From: Loripinus fragilis
Taxonomy: Eukaryota > Mollusca > Bivalvia > Lucinida > Lucinidae
DNA length: 64,000 bases
Direction of reading: 5' to 3'
Assembly (NCBI GenBank): GCA_964019695.1
Contig: OZ026520.1
Coordinates: 27,810,120 to 27,874,119, forward strand
Shown: in pieces, positions 1-13,400 of the stretch
How the letters are laid out: every line of letters starts with the position of its first letter
Numbering within the stretch: the first letter of the stretch is position 1
Notes under the pieces: model-generated
What the model saw: the letters and a program-made list of their open reading frames with translations, nothing else
Databases searched by the model: none
Told to the model about the DNA's origin: nothing
Translations under genes and position numbers: made by a program

Positions 1-190
1 GAACTCTGAGATTTAAAACAATGATGATACTGGCCAGTTTATTTGGTACTACTGAGTTTGTTGTCAATGGGTCGACTGAAAAATAGACAAAACATAATGG
101 GATTAAACACATGTACAAAGAAACTATATACAGACTCCTGAAACAATATTTCAGGTGGGGTCCATTTTGTTTTTTTACCAATACGGTAAA

Positions 191-399
191 TGTTCTAAAA
201 TTTCGAACACTAGTTGCCTGCCAAAAAGGCCTAGACAAACAGGGCAGACCCAGATCAGACTGCTTCTGATGAAGCAGTCTGATCAGGGTCTTCCCTGTTT
301 GCTATTCTGAGAAGCATTTTGTGAATTCCAGCCATTAATTTTTTAAAACCAAAATTTTGTTTGAGAATAGAAAAAAAAAGTGTTCGAAATGTTAGAACA
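191..399. mobile_element. MITE with palindromic hairpin core
   Basis: Inverted ends tgttctaaaatttcgaaca and tgttcgaaatgttagaaca. Contains the AGACCCAGATCAG hairpin at 245-291. A related copy lies at 57391-57621. Confidence 0.78.
245..291. repeat. Hairpin module copy
   Basis: agacccagatcagactgctt arm and matching arm; inside the 191-399 MITE. Confidence 0.8.
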
Positions 400-557
400 A
401 GCTACAGATACCTTATAATTCTGTAAAGTGTATTTCTCTGTGTGTCTACCACGGTTGGTATGACACCACATTCTACAAATATCAGTCGATTCTGTGCAAT
501 GTTTCGATATTCTTCTTCATGTCACTATCAATCTCTTTCTATCCATTCTATCCATTC

Positions 558-723
558 ACAGGGGTGCACAATTCCACTCGCCTACTTGCATTTGCGAGTA
601 AAATGTTATGCATGGCAAATAAAAGTTTTGACAATTTGTGTGGTACTTTTTCAATTTACAGCATCTTGGAGAAAAATTGGAACATGAAGGGATAGTAACT
701 TATTTTGAAATTTTACACCCCTG
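558..723. mobile_element. Short MITE, CAGGGGTGCA ends
   Basis: Ends caggggtgcacaattccac and ttgaaattttacacccctg. Related by its ends to 6857-7229. Confidence 0.6.
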
Positions 724-1790
724 GTTCATAATAAATATCATCTGCTGTCTCATCTGCTGATGTACTTTGCCAGTCTCAGATTCAAGCCAACTGATCCCTT
801 ATGAGCAGTTTGATCTGGGTACAAGCACTGTTTGCTGTGATTAAAACAACATTTTTGTATTGAAAACCGTGTGATGTGGTTATTCTGGCCATTTTTATGA
901 ATTAATCTTTACAGTGTTCAGTGGCCTATATTTATAGTCAGCCATTCATTTGTCTATGATTTTTTAATTGGAACTGTTTGCGTAAATCTTCTTTCATGGG
1001 AAAACATGCCAAATCTTCCATATTACAGCAAAAGTTAGCAGTAATATCAGGCAATATTTTTATTCAAAAGTACTGCTTGAAAGGCAACATGATTATCGAA
1101 GAGCTCAACATGATATAAACTGAAATTTTGCACATCTATAGTCAATTTTTCGCGATTCTTATTTATGCAGCAGTACTTTATATGTACCATAGTTTATGCT
1201 ATAAGGTAAGTACAGCAATCACTGACCTGAAACAATATTGAATGATTAAGTCAGCAATTACATATACTCATGCTATAATAGAAGGCCACCCTAAGCTTTG
1301 TATATTATGGTTATGTAATGGTTATTTTGATTTGCTTAGTATTGCATGTTATTTAGGGTACACTTAAAGTCCTTCACCCATATGTCCTGCCAATCTATCG
1401 GACTGTTGGAAACAATTTTCTCATCCAGTAAGACGATGCCCCCATACCTGCAATATGTTAGGGAACTGTTTGCAAGCTGGTCATGTCATACCTCTGGATC
1501 CCCATCAATCTCCATTTGACCATTTCTGAGATATTCCACATCGGGGGGTACATTACTTGTATCCCTTCCTCATTGCTACATCACCCGAATCGGAACGCTA
1601 GCTGGTTGAACAATGGCAAGGCATTCCACAAGTGGAGGGGGGGGGGGGGGGGGTGGGCTGGGGCAAATGCATACCCGGGCTTCTTCTAAGCATACACAAA
1701 AGGCTCATAGAATGCAATGTATCTTATAATTCATTGCTTGTTTCATAGTTCAGTTATTGGAATAATAAATAAATTTTCTAAGTAAACATT
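724..1790. other. Region without recognised gene upstream of the start exon
   Basis: AT-rich. Holds a G run of 18 at 1635-1652 within a fragment like the C-run repeats near 10 kb. No promoter is identifiable; the true promoter is probably farther upstream, before a non-coding first exon. Confidence 0.4.
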
Positions 1791-1796
1791 GAAAAT

Positions 1797-1833
1797 CCTG
1801 ATGAGACGGCTCACAAGGAGCCGTCTCATCTGG
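1797..1833. repeat. Perfect 13-bp-stem hairpin
   Basis: gatgagacggctc and its complement separated by acaag, about 80 bp upstream of the probable acceptor of the first coding exon. Confidence 0.7.
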
Positions 1834-1972
1834 ATTTCCACTGTTTACAAATGTGTGTCCGAATTTACCTGATGTCCGAATTTACCCGACTTTACCCTAT
1901 CTTTTTGCAGAATGTAGTATAGAATAAAGAAGAATTAACTTAGAAAGCCTGACTGCAACTTCATCTTTGACT

Positions 1973-2068
1973 ATGATGACACTACGAGGCTCCTACAACT
2001 ATCTCTGGGATGTCAGTAAACAGCTTGGACAAGGGGCTACCTCTATGGTGTATCGAGGAAGAAATAAG
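1973..2068 (+). CDS. TBK1: TBK1-like coding exon 1 (start codon)
   Basis: Thirty-two codons starting ATG ATG, with the glycine-rich loop [12 protein letters not shown], ending AAG before a gtacaa donor (phase 0). A pyrimidine-rich stretch ending ctttttgcag at 1901-1910 looks like an acceptor, so this exon probably runs 1911-2068 with 62 nt of 5' UTR, and a non-coding first exon lies further upstream. The second Met could also be used; the residue order around [11 protein letters not shown] matches the start of TBK1. Confidence 0.92.
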
Positions 2069-5000
2069 GTACAAAAACGTTGCTCCAGATAAATTCAGGT
2101 GTTGGTAGTGACTTGGGATCGAAGAGTCAGTTTGAGACTCGCTGGAAGCACTGTGTTGTGTCCTTGAGCAAGACACTTTATATTCTGCTTAGTTCTGGTT
2201 CAACCCAGGAAGATAGGAAATGTCCCAGCATGACTGAAAAATTGTTGACTGGGATGTAAAGCATCAATACAAACTAACAAATTTATAAAATTCTGTAAAT
2301 GCTAATTAAGTACTATGATCAGGAGTTTGGAAATGCCATGCACAGCTTGTCCGACCTGGTCCCATTACATTCAAGACACGTAAGAAATTTATATTTACTT
2401 GTCCTGGGACAAGTATAAACAAAAGTTTATACAATTCTGAATTTCAATATTGATTGTTATTATGAACCCACATGTTGTGTGGAAAACAGCATGGATCTAC
2501 ACTCTTTTCAAGATTTCATATTATTTTTAGTTTATACATCATTGGTTTAGATAAGCAAAAAATTTGAGAGTAAAATTAAAAAATATTTTCTTACCCATCA
2601 GTTGGATGGCAATTTACTTGTCCCTGGGCAAGTATCTACTTTTGCTATTTCCACTCCCCTGCTTTACTGTTGAAAATTGGGAGCGCAGTGGCTCAGTGCC
2701 ACTGTGGTAGAGTGCTTGACTCGAGACTGAGAGGCCGTGGGTTCGAGCCTCACTGATGTCACTGCCTTGTGTCCTTGAGCAAGACACATTTATCCTAGCT
2801 TAGTACTGGTTCATTCCAGGAAGACCCTTCCCCACATAACTGAAAGATTGTTGATGGGACATAAAGAATAAAAGCAAACAAACAAACTGTTGAAAATAAC
2901 AGATCAGTAGTGAAGATTAAACCAGTATCCAGTGGATATTCTTATCTTATTACAGGTCCAGAGATTATAAACTTTTTTCATGCTCAACTCTATTGTTCAT
3001 GAAAATTAATATGCTGAAAATATAGACTTTTCTTGCTTTCAAACTCTCAGAGGTTTGTATTTATCACGCTGAATGTTAAATAGCCAACAATTGCTGGCAT
3101 TTGAACATTTATGAGCATGATAAATCTCATGCTGAGTTGAGTTGAGCATGAAAAAGCTCAAAGCCAATGGGCCAGTTCATCGATTAAAAGGATATAGTGT
3201 GGCATTTTGACATGAATAGACTTGCATGCGCCTGTGCTGCCTCCTTTTAGGCTTAGAGACTCCAAATGATGTTCGGTCAGTAGCTTAATATTCATAGAAT
3301 ATTAAAGCGACTAGCAAAGGCTCTGATCATACTGCGCGTATGCCCAGGCTGATCTGAGGCTTTGCTGGTCGCACATACCACATTGTTGGAAATCTTATTT
3401 CCCGATGCAAATCCTTATTAAATCTTAACCATGATTTGTAATTATTCATGCTCTTTGTTGTTTGCTATTTTTTTCAGCATGAAATTTTTCAAAACATTCT
3501 TTCAGGAATACCATCAGAATGTCGCATTTTTGAACCAGATCAGGCTCAACATTTTGTCCATCCTGATCTGGGTCCAAACTGTTAGCCAAAGGTAATCAGC
3601 AGACAACACTAAACAGACAAAGAGCTACTGTATTTTTAACCCATATAAGCCTAATGTTCTTTTTGTGGGACATAGGCAAACAATGCAGACTCAGATCAGA
3701 CACTGCAGAATGCAGCGTCTGATCAGGGTCTCCACTGTTTGCTTATAGAATGTTCTATTTATTTAATAAAATTTTAATAAAATGAAAAGTACCACCCAAC
3801 ATCCCTTAAAACAGAAATGGACTGGCCCAACTGATTCAGCTTAAATTGGTTAAGCAATTCTATAGATACAGAAATTTACATTTGTCTTGATATATGAGCC
3901 AGTGCATGAGATTTCCAACACTGTGGTACGTGCAGTCTGATCAGAGCCTTTGCTAGTGGCTTGAGTATTCTATGAGTGTTGAGCTACTGACTGAACACCA
4001 TTTGGAGTTCCTAAGCTTAAAAGGGGGCTGTCCATGCTCATCTGAGTCTACACTTGTCAAAATGCCACATTGTTGGAAATCACATGCCTTGACTCAATTA
4101 TTTATTGTAGAGCACTGGAGAAGAAGCAGCAGTTAAGGTTTTCACTCAGGCAGGTAACATGCGACCAGTTAACATCTGTCTTGATATATTTATTGTAGAG
4201 CACTGGGGAAGAAGTAGCAGTCAGGCAGGTAAAATGCGACCAGTTGACATCTGTCTTGATATATTTATTGTAGAGCACTGGGGAAGAAGTAGCAGTTAAG
4301 GTTTTCACTCAGGCAGGTAACATGCGACCAGTTGACATCTGTCTTGATATATTTATTGTAGAGCACTGGAGAAGAAGTAGCAGTTAAGGTTTTCACTCAG
4401 GCAGGTAACATGCGACCAGTTGACATCTGTCTTGATATATTTATTGTAGAGCACTGGAGAAGAAGTAGCAGTTAAGGTTTTCACTCAGGCAGGTAACATG
4501 CGACCAGTTAACATCTGTCTTGATATATTTATTGTAGAGCACTGGGGAAGAAGTAGCAGTCAGGCAGGTAAAATGCGACCAGTTGACATCTGTCTTGATA
4601 TATTTATTGTAGAGCACTGGAGAAGAAGCAGCAGTTAAGGTTTTCACTCAGGCAGGTAACATGCGACCAGTTAACATCTGTCTTGATATATTTATTGTAG
4701 AGCACTGGGGAAGAAGTAGCAGTCAGGCAGGTAAAATGCGACCAGTTGACATCTGTCTTGATATATTTATTGTAGAGCACTGGGGAAGAAGTAGCAGTTA
4801 AGGTTTTCACTCAGGCAGGTAACATGCGACTAGTTGACATCTGTCTTGATATATTTATTGTAGAGCACTGGAGAAGAAGTAGCAGTTAAGGTTTTCACTC
4901 AGGCAGGTAACATGCGACCAGCTGACATCTGTCTTGATATATTTATTGTAGAGCACTGGAGAAGAAGTAGCAGTTAAGGTTTTCACTCAGGCAGGTAACA

Positions 5001-8000
5001 TGCGACCAGTTGACATCTGTCTTGATATATTTATTGTAGAGCACTGGGGAAGAAGTAGCAGTTAAGGTTTTCACTCAGGCAGGTAACATGCGACCAGTTG
5101 ACATCTGTCTTGATATATTTATTGTAGAGCACTGGAGAAGAAGTAGCAGTTAAGGTTTTCACTCAGGCAGGTAACATGCGACCAGTTGACATCTGTCTTG
5201 ATATATTTATTGTAGAGCACTGGGGAAGAAGTAGCAGTTAAGGTTTTCACTCAGGCAGGTAACATGCGACATGTTGACATCTGTCTTGATATATTTATTG
5301 TTGAGCACTAGGGGAGAAGTAGCATTGAAGGTTTTCACTCAAGGCAGGTATTATGCGACCAGTTGACATCTGTCTTGATATATTTATTGTAGAGCACTGG
5401 GGAAGAAGTAGCAGTTAAGGTTTTCACTCAGGCAGATAACACTCACCCAGTTGACATCTGTCTTGATATATTTATTGTAGAGCACTGGGGAAGAAGTAGC
5501 AGTTAAGGTTTTCACTCAGGCAGGTAACATGCGACCAGTGGATGTACAGATGAGAGAGTATAATGTGATGAGAAAACTGAAACATCAGAATATTGTTCCA
5601 CTACTCGATATAGAGGAAGAGGTAACAATTTCATGATAATGTACTAGAATCCCAGAGGGGGGACTCATTTTTTCTTCATACGTAGGCACGGGCCCAGCAT
5701 TTTACCTTTCACCCAAAAAATATCAGGAATTAAAAGCACCTGAAAAAATATTTGAAATTTCAGCAACCCCAAAAATATCACCCATTCTGTACCTTGACCT
5801 TAAGAAAAGACCCTGCATAGAAATGACCCCTAAATATAGTTCAATTTTGTTAGGACCCCAAAAAATATCCACAAAATCTTCATACCCCCCAAAAAATATT
5901 AATTTTTCTGTATGAATATATATTGAAATTCAAAATTTTGAACCCCAAAAAATGGCCCAAGCCTACATATGTATGAAAATATCAGAGTACCCCCCTGGGA
6001 CTGAAATCAAATTTTCAAATTCAATATTACATTTTATTATTTGAATGAGGTGAAAACTTTAAGGCTATATTTTGTGAGTGGTGAACCATGAAAGAATAAG
6101 CCTTTTTACTCTTCATGAAATAAAAGTATGTCATATGCCAAGATTTCAATTTTCTTTGATTATATTCAAATGTGGATGTCTTGTTACTGTAAATGTCCTG
6201 TAGCTCTTCCTCATGGTGCCGTGGGTTGGTCTGCAGTTTGTTATTGTGGTATTTCCTGATCATACTTTTTGTTTGAACAGGATATATATACAAATTGAAT
6301 AAATAATATAAGGATAAGAATGAAAGCTAGTATTGTCGACCAAATTGGCAAAGTTGTAGGCATTATATCAGAACGTCCCCACTGTTACCCCAGGTAACGA
6401 ATATTAGTAAAGGAGTGTGGTTTCAAATACCTTATTTTCTTTTTTCTCAGTCATGTCATGTGAAGTACACACAGTTTAACATGACAATATCATTAAATTG
6501 CCTGCTCATGTGCACCTATTACCAACTATGAAATCAAAAGTGCATGCCCAAACATGCATATTATTAAAGTTGCTGCCTACTTAAAGGTAGTTGGTCCTTC
6601 TATACAATTTAAAAATGATCAGAATCTGATGTTTGCATTTTTGACATCACACATGGCGTCATATTTGTGATTTTATCCCATAATGTGTCTGTTTTCTAAA
6701 ACTGAAACTCAGGAGCAGGAATTTTCAAGCAGGAGCAGAAATATATGGTCGGAAATCAAGTTTCAAGACTCTGTTCATGTGTCTCTATAAAGCTAATATT
6801 CCAACAGTATGTTCAACGATATACCTCCCCAAACGAAAATTTTGAATAGAGTTATTCCAGGGGACAAAAATTCCACTCGTCCGCTCGTAAATATGAGTGC
6901 AATCTAGAAAGGGCGAGTAATACTTCTCAAAGCACTCGTCCTTTAGGACGAGTGCTTTGGGAAGAATTATTCGAGGGTGAGGGTGAAAAATCTGAGGGTG
7001 AAACTAACATTTGTTGTCAGTTTTTTGGATGCAGTTCTGAAACTGACTGGGTAAATATCATTTTAGCAGTGATATTTAAGGAACTTAATGTCATATTACA
7101 TATTACTCCCTTATGTTCTCTATTGCATACACTTTTAAAGGACAAGTTCTTATGTTTGCAGGGCAAGTGAAAATTGTAAGTCACTCGTCCTGCAGGACAA
7201 GTACAATATTGAAATATTTTTGTCCCCTGTATTCCCTTACTGATAGCTGGCTGATTTATGTTTACAGCAAGGTACAAGAAACAGAGTGATAGTGATGGAA
7301 CTAACAGAGTATGGTAGTCTATTCACCATGCTTGAGGAACCACAGAATGCCTATGGCTTGGAAGAGGAGGAATTTCTAAGAGTTTTCAGTCATGTCAGTA
7401 AGTACATCATCTTGTTCAAATTATGATAATTTTCTTATCCATCAGTAATCTGTTTAAACATGTGTTTGGGATGCTCAAAAGAACCGTCTCATTGAGACGG
7501 TTCTTTTGAGCACCCACAACATATGTCATGTCAGTAAGTGGAACTTCATCTTGTAGTGCAAGGGTAAAGGTCCAATTAAGCAAAATTTCTGAGCATAAAA
7601 TTATGATAATTTTCTTATCTATCAGTTTAAACATGTGTTTGTTGTGCTTAAAAGAACCGTCTCATTGAGACAGTTCTTTTGAGTACCCACAATATATGTT
7701 TTAGTTGAGAAATAAGATTTTTTTTTCAAATTTGCACTTTTATCTGGAGACTGGTAAGGGATTAATAATTTTGAAACTAAATTGTCCCACATATGTTTGT
7801 ATGAATTTTAGTTCAAGGGCGCAGTCAACAATATTTCAGTCATGTCAAGACCTTGCCTCTGACGTTGTTAAGCATTTACCTGACACTCAAGACTTGCTAT
7901 AAGCTAACAACAGCTCCAAAAAACTATGTTTACAGGTTGATTTTACATCATAAATTGCTGCAATTTTAGCTCACCTTGAGCTTATGCTATGGCCTGTTGT

Positions 8001-10219
8001 CCTTCATCATCCATCTGTCTGTCAGTTGCTAGCTTTTCACATTTTCAACTTCTTCTCCAGAACCTTAAGTCAGATAGAACTGGCCCCGAGGTTACAAAAC
8101 CTTTTTCATACTCAACTCAGCTTAGTACGACATTTATCCTGCTCATAAATGTTAAAAGGCAACTCTTGTTGGCATTTTAACATTTATTAGCATGATAGAT
8201 ACAACATCTGAGAGACTTAAAGCAAGACACTTCTTTATTTATTGGTATTTTAGTTTTCATGAGCAGTTGAAATTTCGTGCTCAGTTGAGTTGAGCATGAA
8301 AAAAGTTTTATAACCACTGGGCCAGATACTTGTAGTGAGGGTCTGTAGTGAGGCATTAGAGGGAGATAGTATGTCAGCATTGCTTAAATAGTATGGTTTC
8401 GAAATTGACGGATTTATCAAACCACATCTCCCTAACCATAATTTGGATTGAATAGAAATTTGGTGGGAGATATTGTGGCAACATTATTTAGCTATACTAG
8501 ATTTGGGTGTCATTCTGTCCCTCATTCCGTCCATCATAATTTCGTTTCCACTCAACATCTTGAGAACAAATTGATAGAATGTCACCAAATTTTGCATATG
8601 CATTGATATTTACAAGGTCTTCTAAGTTGGGATTGTTATACATCATTTTTCACACATTTTTCATAGAGTTATGGCCCTTGATTGATGTCAGAATTTCGTT
8701 CATAATTTCATTTTCGCTCAATATCTTGAGAACAAAATGATAGAATTTCACCAAATTTTGATTAAGCATAGATATTGACAAGATATAGGTTTGAATTGTT
8801 ACCTGTTTTTTTGCTCATTTGTTCCAGAGATATGGCCCTTGAATTACGCCAAAATTTCGTTTCCACTCAATATCTTGAAAACTAAATTGACAGAATTTCA
8901 CCAAATTTTATATATGCATTGATATTAACAAGATCTAGGTTGGGATTGTTAGCTGTCATTCTTTGCATTTTGTACCAGAGTTATGGCCCTTGATTTATGT
9001 CAGAATTTTGTTTCCACTCAATATCTTGAGAACACATGGATATAATTTTACCAAACTTTTTATATATGCATTTATATTGACAATATCTAGGTTGGGATTG
9101 TTACCTGTTTTTATTTGCTTATTTTGTAACAGATTATGGCCTTGATTGATGTCAGAACTTTGTTCCTGCTCATTGTCTTTAGATTTTCCTGCTCAATATC
9201 TTTAGAACTTGGCCTTTTTACTGCATGTAAAGCGCTAGACTGGTTCTCTCCCTTTAATAGCTTGTCAGCATATTAAGACAGGTAACTACTAAACGCCATT
9301 GCGTCTATTTATAGCATATACACTGACGTAGTAATGGAAAAATACGTAGTATTGGAAAATACCTGGACGTCTTGAGTCCATCTGCGGTATTGAATAAAAA
9401 GTGCATTTGCGATTTTTAACAACTGCTCCCAGCTAGCATCCCATCACGAGCCACTATCGACCCGCCGACGAACCGTCACCTGCGGATGGCGGTTCGTTGG
9501 CGGGCCGAAAGTGGCCCCAATTGTACGTGCGGATTGGATTTTTTTATAAAGTTTATTTTGTTCTATTATCAGGAATTTTGGCAACTGAAAAGTTACAAGT
9601 TCTATAAGTTCCTATAGAAATAAGCATCCCCAACCCAACACTGGATGCGTGGATCCAGAGGGGGTTAGGTGGTCCGCACCCTACCCCCCCCCATCCCCCT
9701 AAAAAATCACATGTTCTATGGGTTTCTATAGAAATAAAGCATTCCCGCCACCCGAAAATAAACAAAAATACAGTTACCCCGCATCTAGTCAGACGCAACG
9801 CGGCCCGGTACAACTATTTTCTGGAATTTCAAATGTTCACAGGGGAAACACTTATGAGACTTTCAGTTTGCACCTACAAAACTCAATCCGTGACGGGAAG
9901 TGGGCAATTACTTATTTCTAACCGATGTGCGGATCCAGAGGGGGATAGGTGGTCCGGACACCCCCCCCCCCCCCCAAAAAAAAAAAATAAATAAATAAAT
10001 AAAAATAAATAATAATCACAAGTTCTTTAAGTTTCGTTGGAAATAAGCATTTGCCCCCCCCCCCCCCCCCCCCCCCATCCCGAAAAAAAAACACATGTTA
10101 CCGACTGCGCCGGCCGGTAAACCTTCTGAGACTTTCAGAAAACTCAATCCGTGACAGGGAAGTGGGCAATTACTTATTTCTTTCCCATGCGCGAATCCAG
10201 AGAGGGATAGGTGGTCTGG

Positions 10220-10268
<49 letters not shown>

Positions 10269-10358
10269 TCACAAGTTATATAGGTTTCTATAGAAATAAG
10301 GATTTGTAGCCCCCCCCCCCCAACCCCCCCCCCCCAAAAAAAAATAATAAAAAGTTGC

Positions 10359-10400
<42 letters not shown>

Positions 10401-13400
10401 ATAAATGTTTCGACCCTTTTGAACCGTAAAAAAATATAATATAGTTGCAAAAAAACCAACAATAAACACCCTTATCAGAGTTTTTTTTCTGTTATTTGAG
10501 TCTGGACGCCCCCCGGCCCCTGTTTCTATCTGCGAGGAGAGGGGTGGAGGGGGGGGGTACTATAATATTTTCATTCATACGTAGGCTCGCACCATTTTGG
10601 GGTTCAAAATTTTGAATTTCAATACCTTTGAGGGTTTTCAGAAAAATGAAAATTTTTTTGGGGTATGAAGATTTTGTGGATATCTTTTGGGGTCATCACA
10701 AAATACCAAAAAGTTAACCCAAAAAATGGTCCGGGCCTACGTATGTTTGAAAATATCAGAATACCCCCCCCCCTTTCTCACCCAGGTGCGAGTATGCTTG
10801 GAATTCGTGAACAATATCAGCGGACGTCATATTTTGTGTTTGGGGTCACTACACAGATAGCAAAGATACGTTGGGCCCACGTTGGTAGTTGGTGGAAATG
10901 TGGGCGTCGCCGCATACCAACCTTGTACCAACATCGAACCGACGCAACAATGTCGACCATTCTCTCATTATTAAACACCACTATATTATTACAAAATCCT
11001 CTGTGCCTGTATTCTGAATAATGTGTTTGGTGTTAAAAGAAGTTTATGTTTCCGGAGCACATGACATTGGGCCAGCATTGCGAAGGAGATTTGTTTGATT
11101 TGATTCTTACGTCCCATCAACAATCTTTCAGTTATGTAGGGACGGGTCTTCCTGGGTTGAACCGGTACTAAGCTATGATTAATGTGTCTTGCTCAAGGAC
11201 ACAACGCAGTGACGCCTGCGAGGCTCGAACCCGCGGCCCCTCTGTCTCATGTTCATTAAATAAGCCAGGTTACGAGGAAAACTATCCATGCGCGGATCCA
11301 GAGGGGGCCGGGGCTGCGGGCCCAGCAAAATCACAAAGCTATAGGATTTATTTAGCAATACTCGTCTGGATCCACTTGAAAATCTCAAAGGCAAGCCAGA
11401 ATTCAATGTTGGGCCATTAATTCCGCCGCTAGCGAAACGCCATTGAAATTGGCCGATGATGATACACCTTGAAAGGTATTTGGATTCTCACCATATAAAA
11501 GTTGTTAAAGATAAATTGGACTCCCTCTAACAACACTTCCTGGGTCCGTGCATGCCTGTGTCGGGGCTTTCCGATCGGATGGGGGTTACTCTGATATTTC
11601 GTAGCCTATGTGGACTGGGGCCTTTTTTAAGGAGGGGGTCTAACTTTTAATTTTAATAATTTTAGGGGGTTCAGATTGAATAAATATTTTATGGGATCTA
11701 TGATAAAATTGTGGATATTTTAGGGGAGGGGGCGGGATGGTCATCATTCACAGTTAGGGAGCGTGGCGAAAAAGGAACGCATGTGCGCGACCCCCGTAAT
11801 ATGACTTTAAAGCATGTATAATATCATGCGCGGATCCAGGAATTTTTGACAGGGGGGGGGGGGTCCAGATTGAGACGGTTTTTAGTCCTCAGCTTATTTT
11901 ACAGAGGGGGGGGGGCAATGGTTTTATTGCAGAGAAAACTATACTTTCCCAAGGATCCAGAGGGGGTCCAACATTTTCAGGGGAGGTCCATCCAAGGGGG
12001 GATCCAAATGCTAATTGCTATCACAATAACTTGTGATTTTTAGGAAGGGGGGGGGGGGGGGGGCTCCGGGGATCCATAGGTTTAGTTACGCGGTGTGCAT
12101 TCTTCTAAGATCATTTTAAAGCTGTTTAAAAAAGAAAAACGGGGGTCACTTAAAACCTGGAAACACATCCTACCAGTAACAAAATCCACTTTAAGGCCAA
12201 TTTCCTCGGGTGTGGTACTTTCAGGGGTGGCACTCTCTTTAAACAATTGTGTTTTGCGTTGCGTTTTGCGTGTCTTTGTTGGTGTTTTTGAGAAGTTAAT
12301 TCTCTTTTGTGGTCTAGAGAGAGGAGAGGAGCGCATCATTCTTTTAGTATTAGCACGTATCACTATCCTTGCATTTCGTTGGCACCCCTCATAAAAAAGT
12401 CTACATCTTTGATCGAGGTTCTGTAATTTCGAGTAACAGTTTCTACACATAAGGCCTAAATGAAATATATGTGTGGTTCCTGTTTCATGCCAAGAAAATT
12501 CAGGGTAGGTAGGTAGGGAAATTATTAAATTTTGTTATAACATTTAACAAAGAAAATAGTGACAGAAATTGAAAAAGTGCCCATTTTTTCTCCAAAGACC
12601 ATTTTATTGTTTAGGGTATATAGGGTTAAAAAAATTAGGGTAGGTAGGCAACAGGAACCACACATATATTTCATTTAAGCCTAACGCCACTCTCTACATT
12701 AATGCCCCCATATTTGGCGAGCAATGCTTTGGCGTTGATGTCTGATCTTTTTGTGGATTCGATCCTTCGGACCTCTTGTGCGCTCTTTCCACAGACCATG
12801 CAGACACGCTCTGCAGGGTGCAGATTTTTGTTTTACGGGAGTTCTATACATTTCTATCCCATGCTGTAGCCACGATGATCCACGGATGTATTAGTTTGTC
12901 TTCCTGGTGTCTCTTGATGGTTGTGTGTCTCTTCCTTGCAGTGCCATGGGGTTGTCTGCTGTTTGTGATTGTGGTATTTCCTGATCATGCTCACATACTA
13001 TTTTTAGGTAGTGAATACCCTTTAAACCTTCTTTAGATGAACCACAAGACTGGTGACCTTGAAACATGGTTTGCATCATTGGATAGTAAGTGAGTATGAG
13101 CTGGCCCACCCAGTCCACTTTCTGTGCCTTTTATATAGTAAAAAATTTAATTGAATTTGGGTCACACTGGATTCATATAATACCTGGCCTATTTATGAAC
13201 TTTTTCATCACCGACGCTCTTTCTGGAGCACGCGCAGGTTCTCTACTTGAAAAAATACCATATGCGGAAGAAAAAAAATAAGGTGTGTGGGATTCGATCT
13301 CTAGACCCTAACCTCGTTAAGCTAAAGCGCTACTAGTTGCGCTATTTGGACAGGTATCGTCACCCGATTACATCAAAATCTAGGTACATTGAAAAAATTA

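Larger units (their letters stand above)
9580..12080. repeat. Cluster of GGATCCAGAGGGGG / poly-C repeats
   Basis: Repeated motif gcgcggatccagaggggg with a C run, then aaaatcacaagttctatagg and atagaaataagcatt; copies near 9600-9745, 9930-10050, 10190-10310, 11285-11350, 11825-12075. C runs of 42 (10221-10262) and 40 (10360-10399). The proline- and glycine-run open frames here are artefacts of these runs. Confidence 0.8.

Noticed and set aside
4102..4810. Several 68-codon antisense frames with identical repeats
   Set aside because: Complement of the exon-2 acceptor array.
4111..5480. Possible CRISPR-like array
   Set aside because: Units are contiguous with no unique spacers, in an animal intron, and match exon 2.
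10016..10469. Glycine- or proline-run open frames
   Set aside because: Created by homopolymer C runs.
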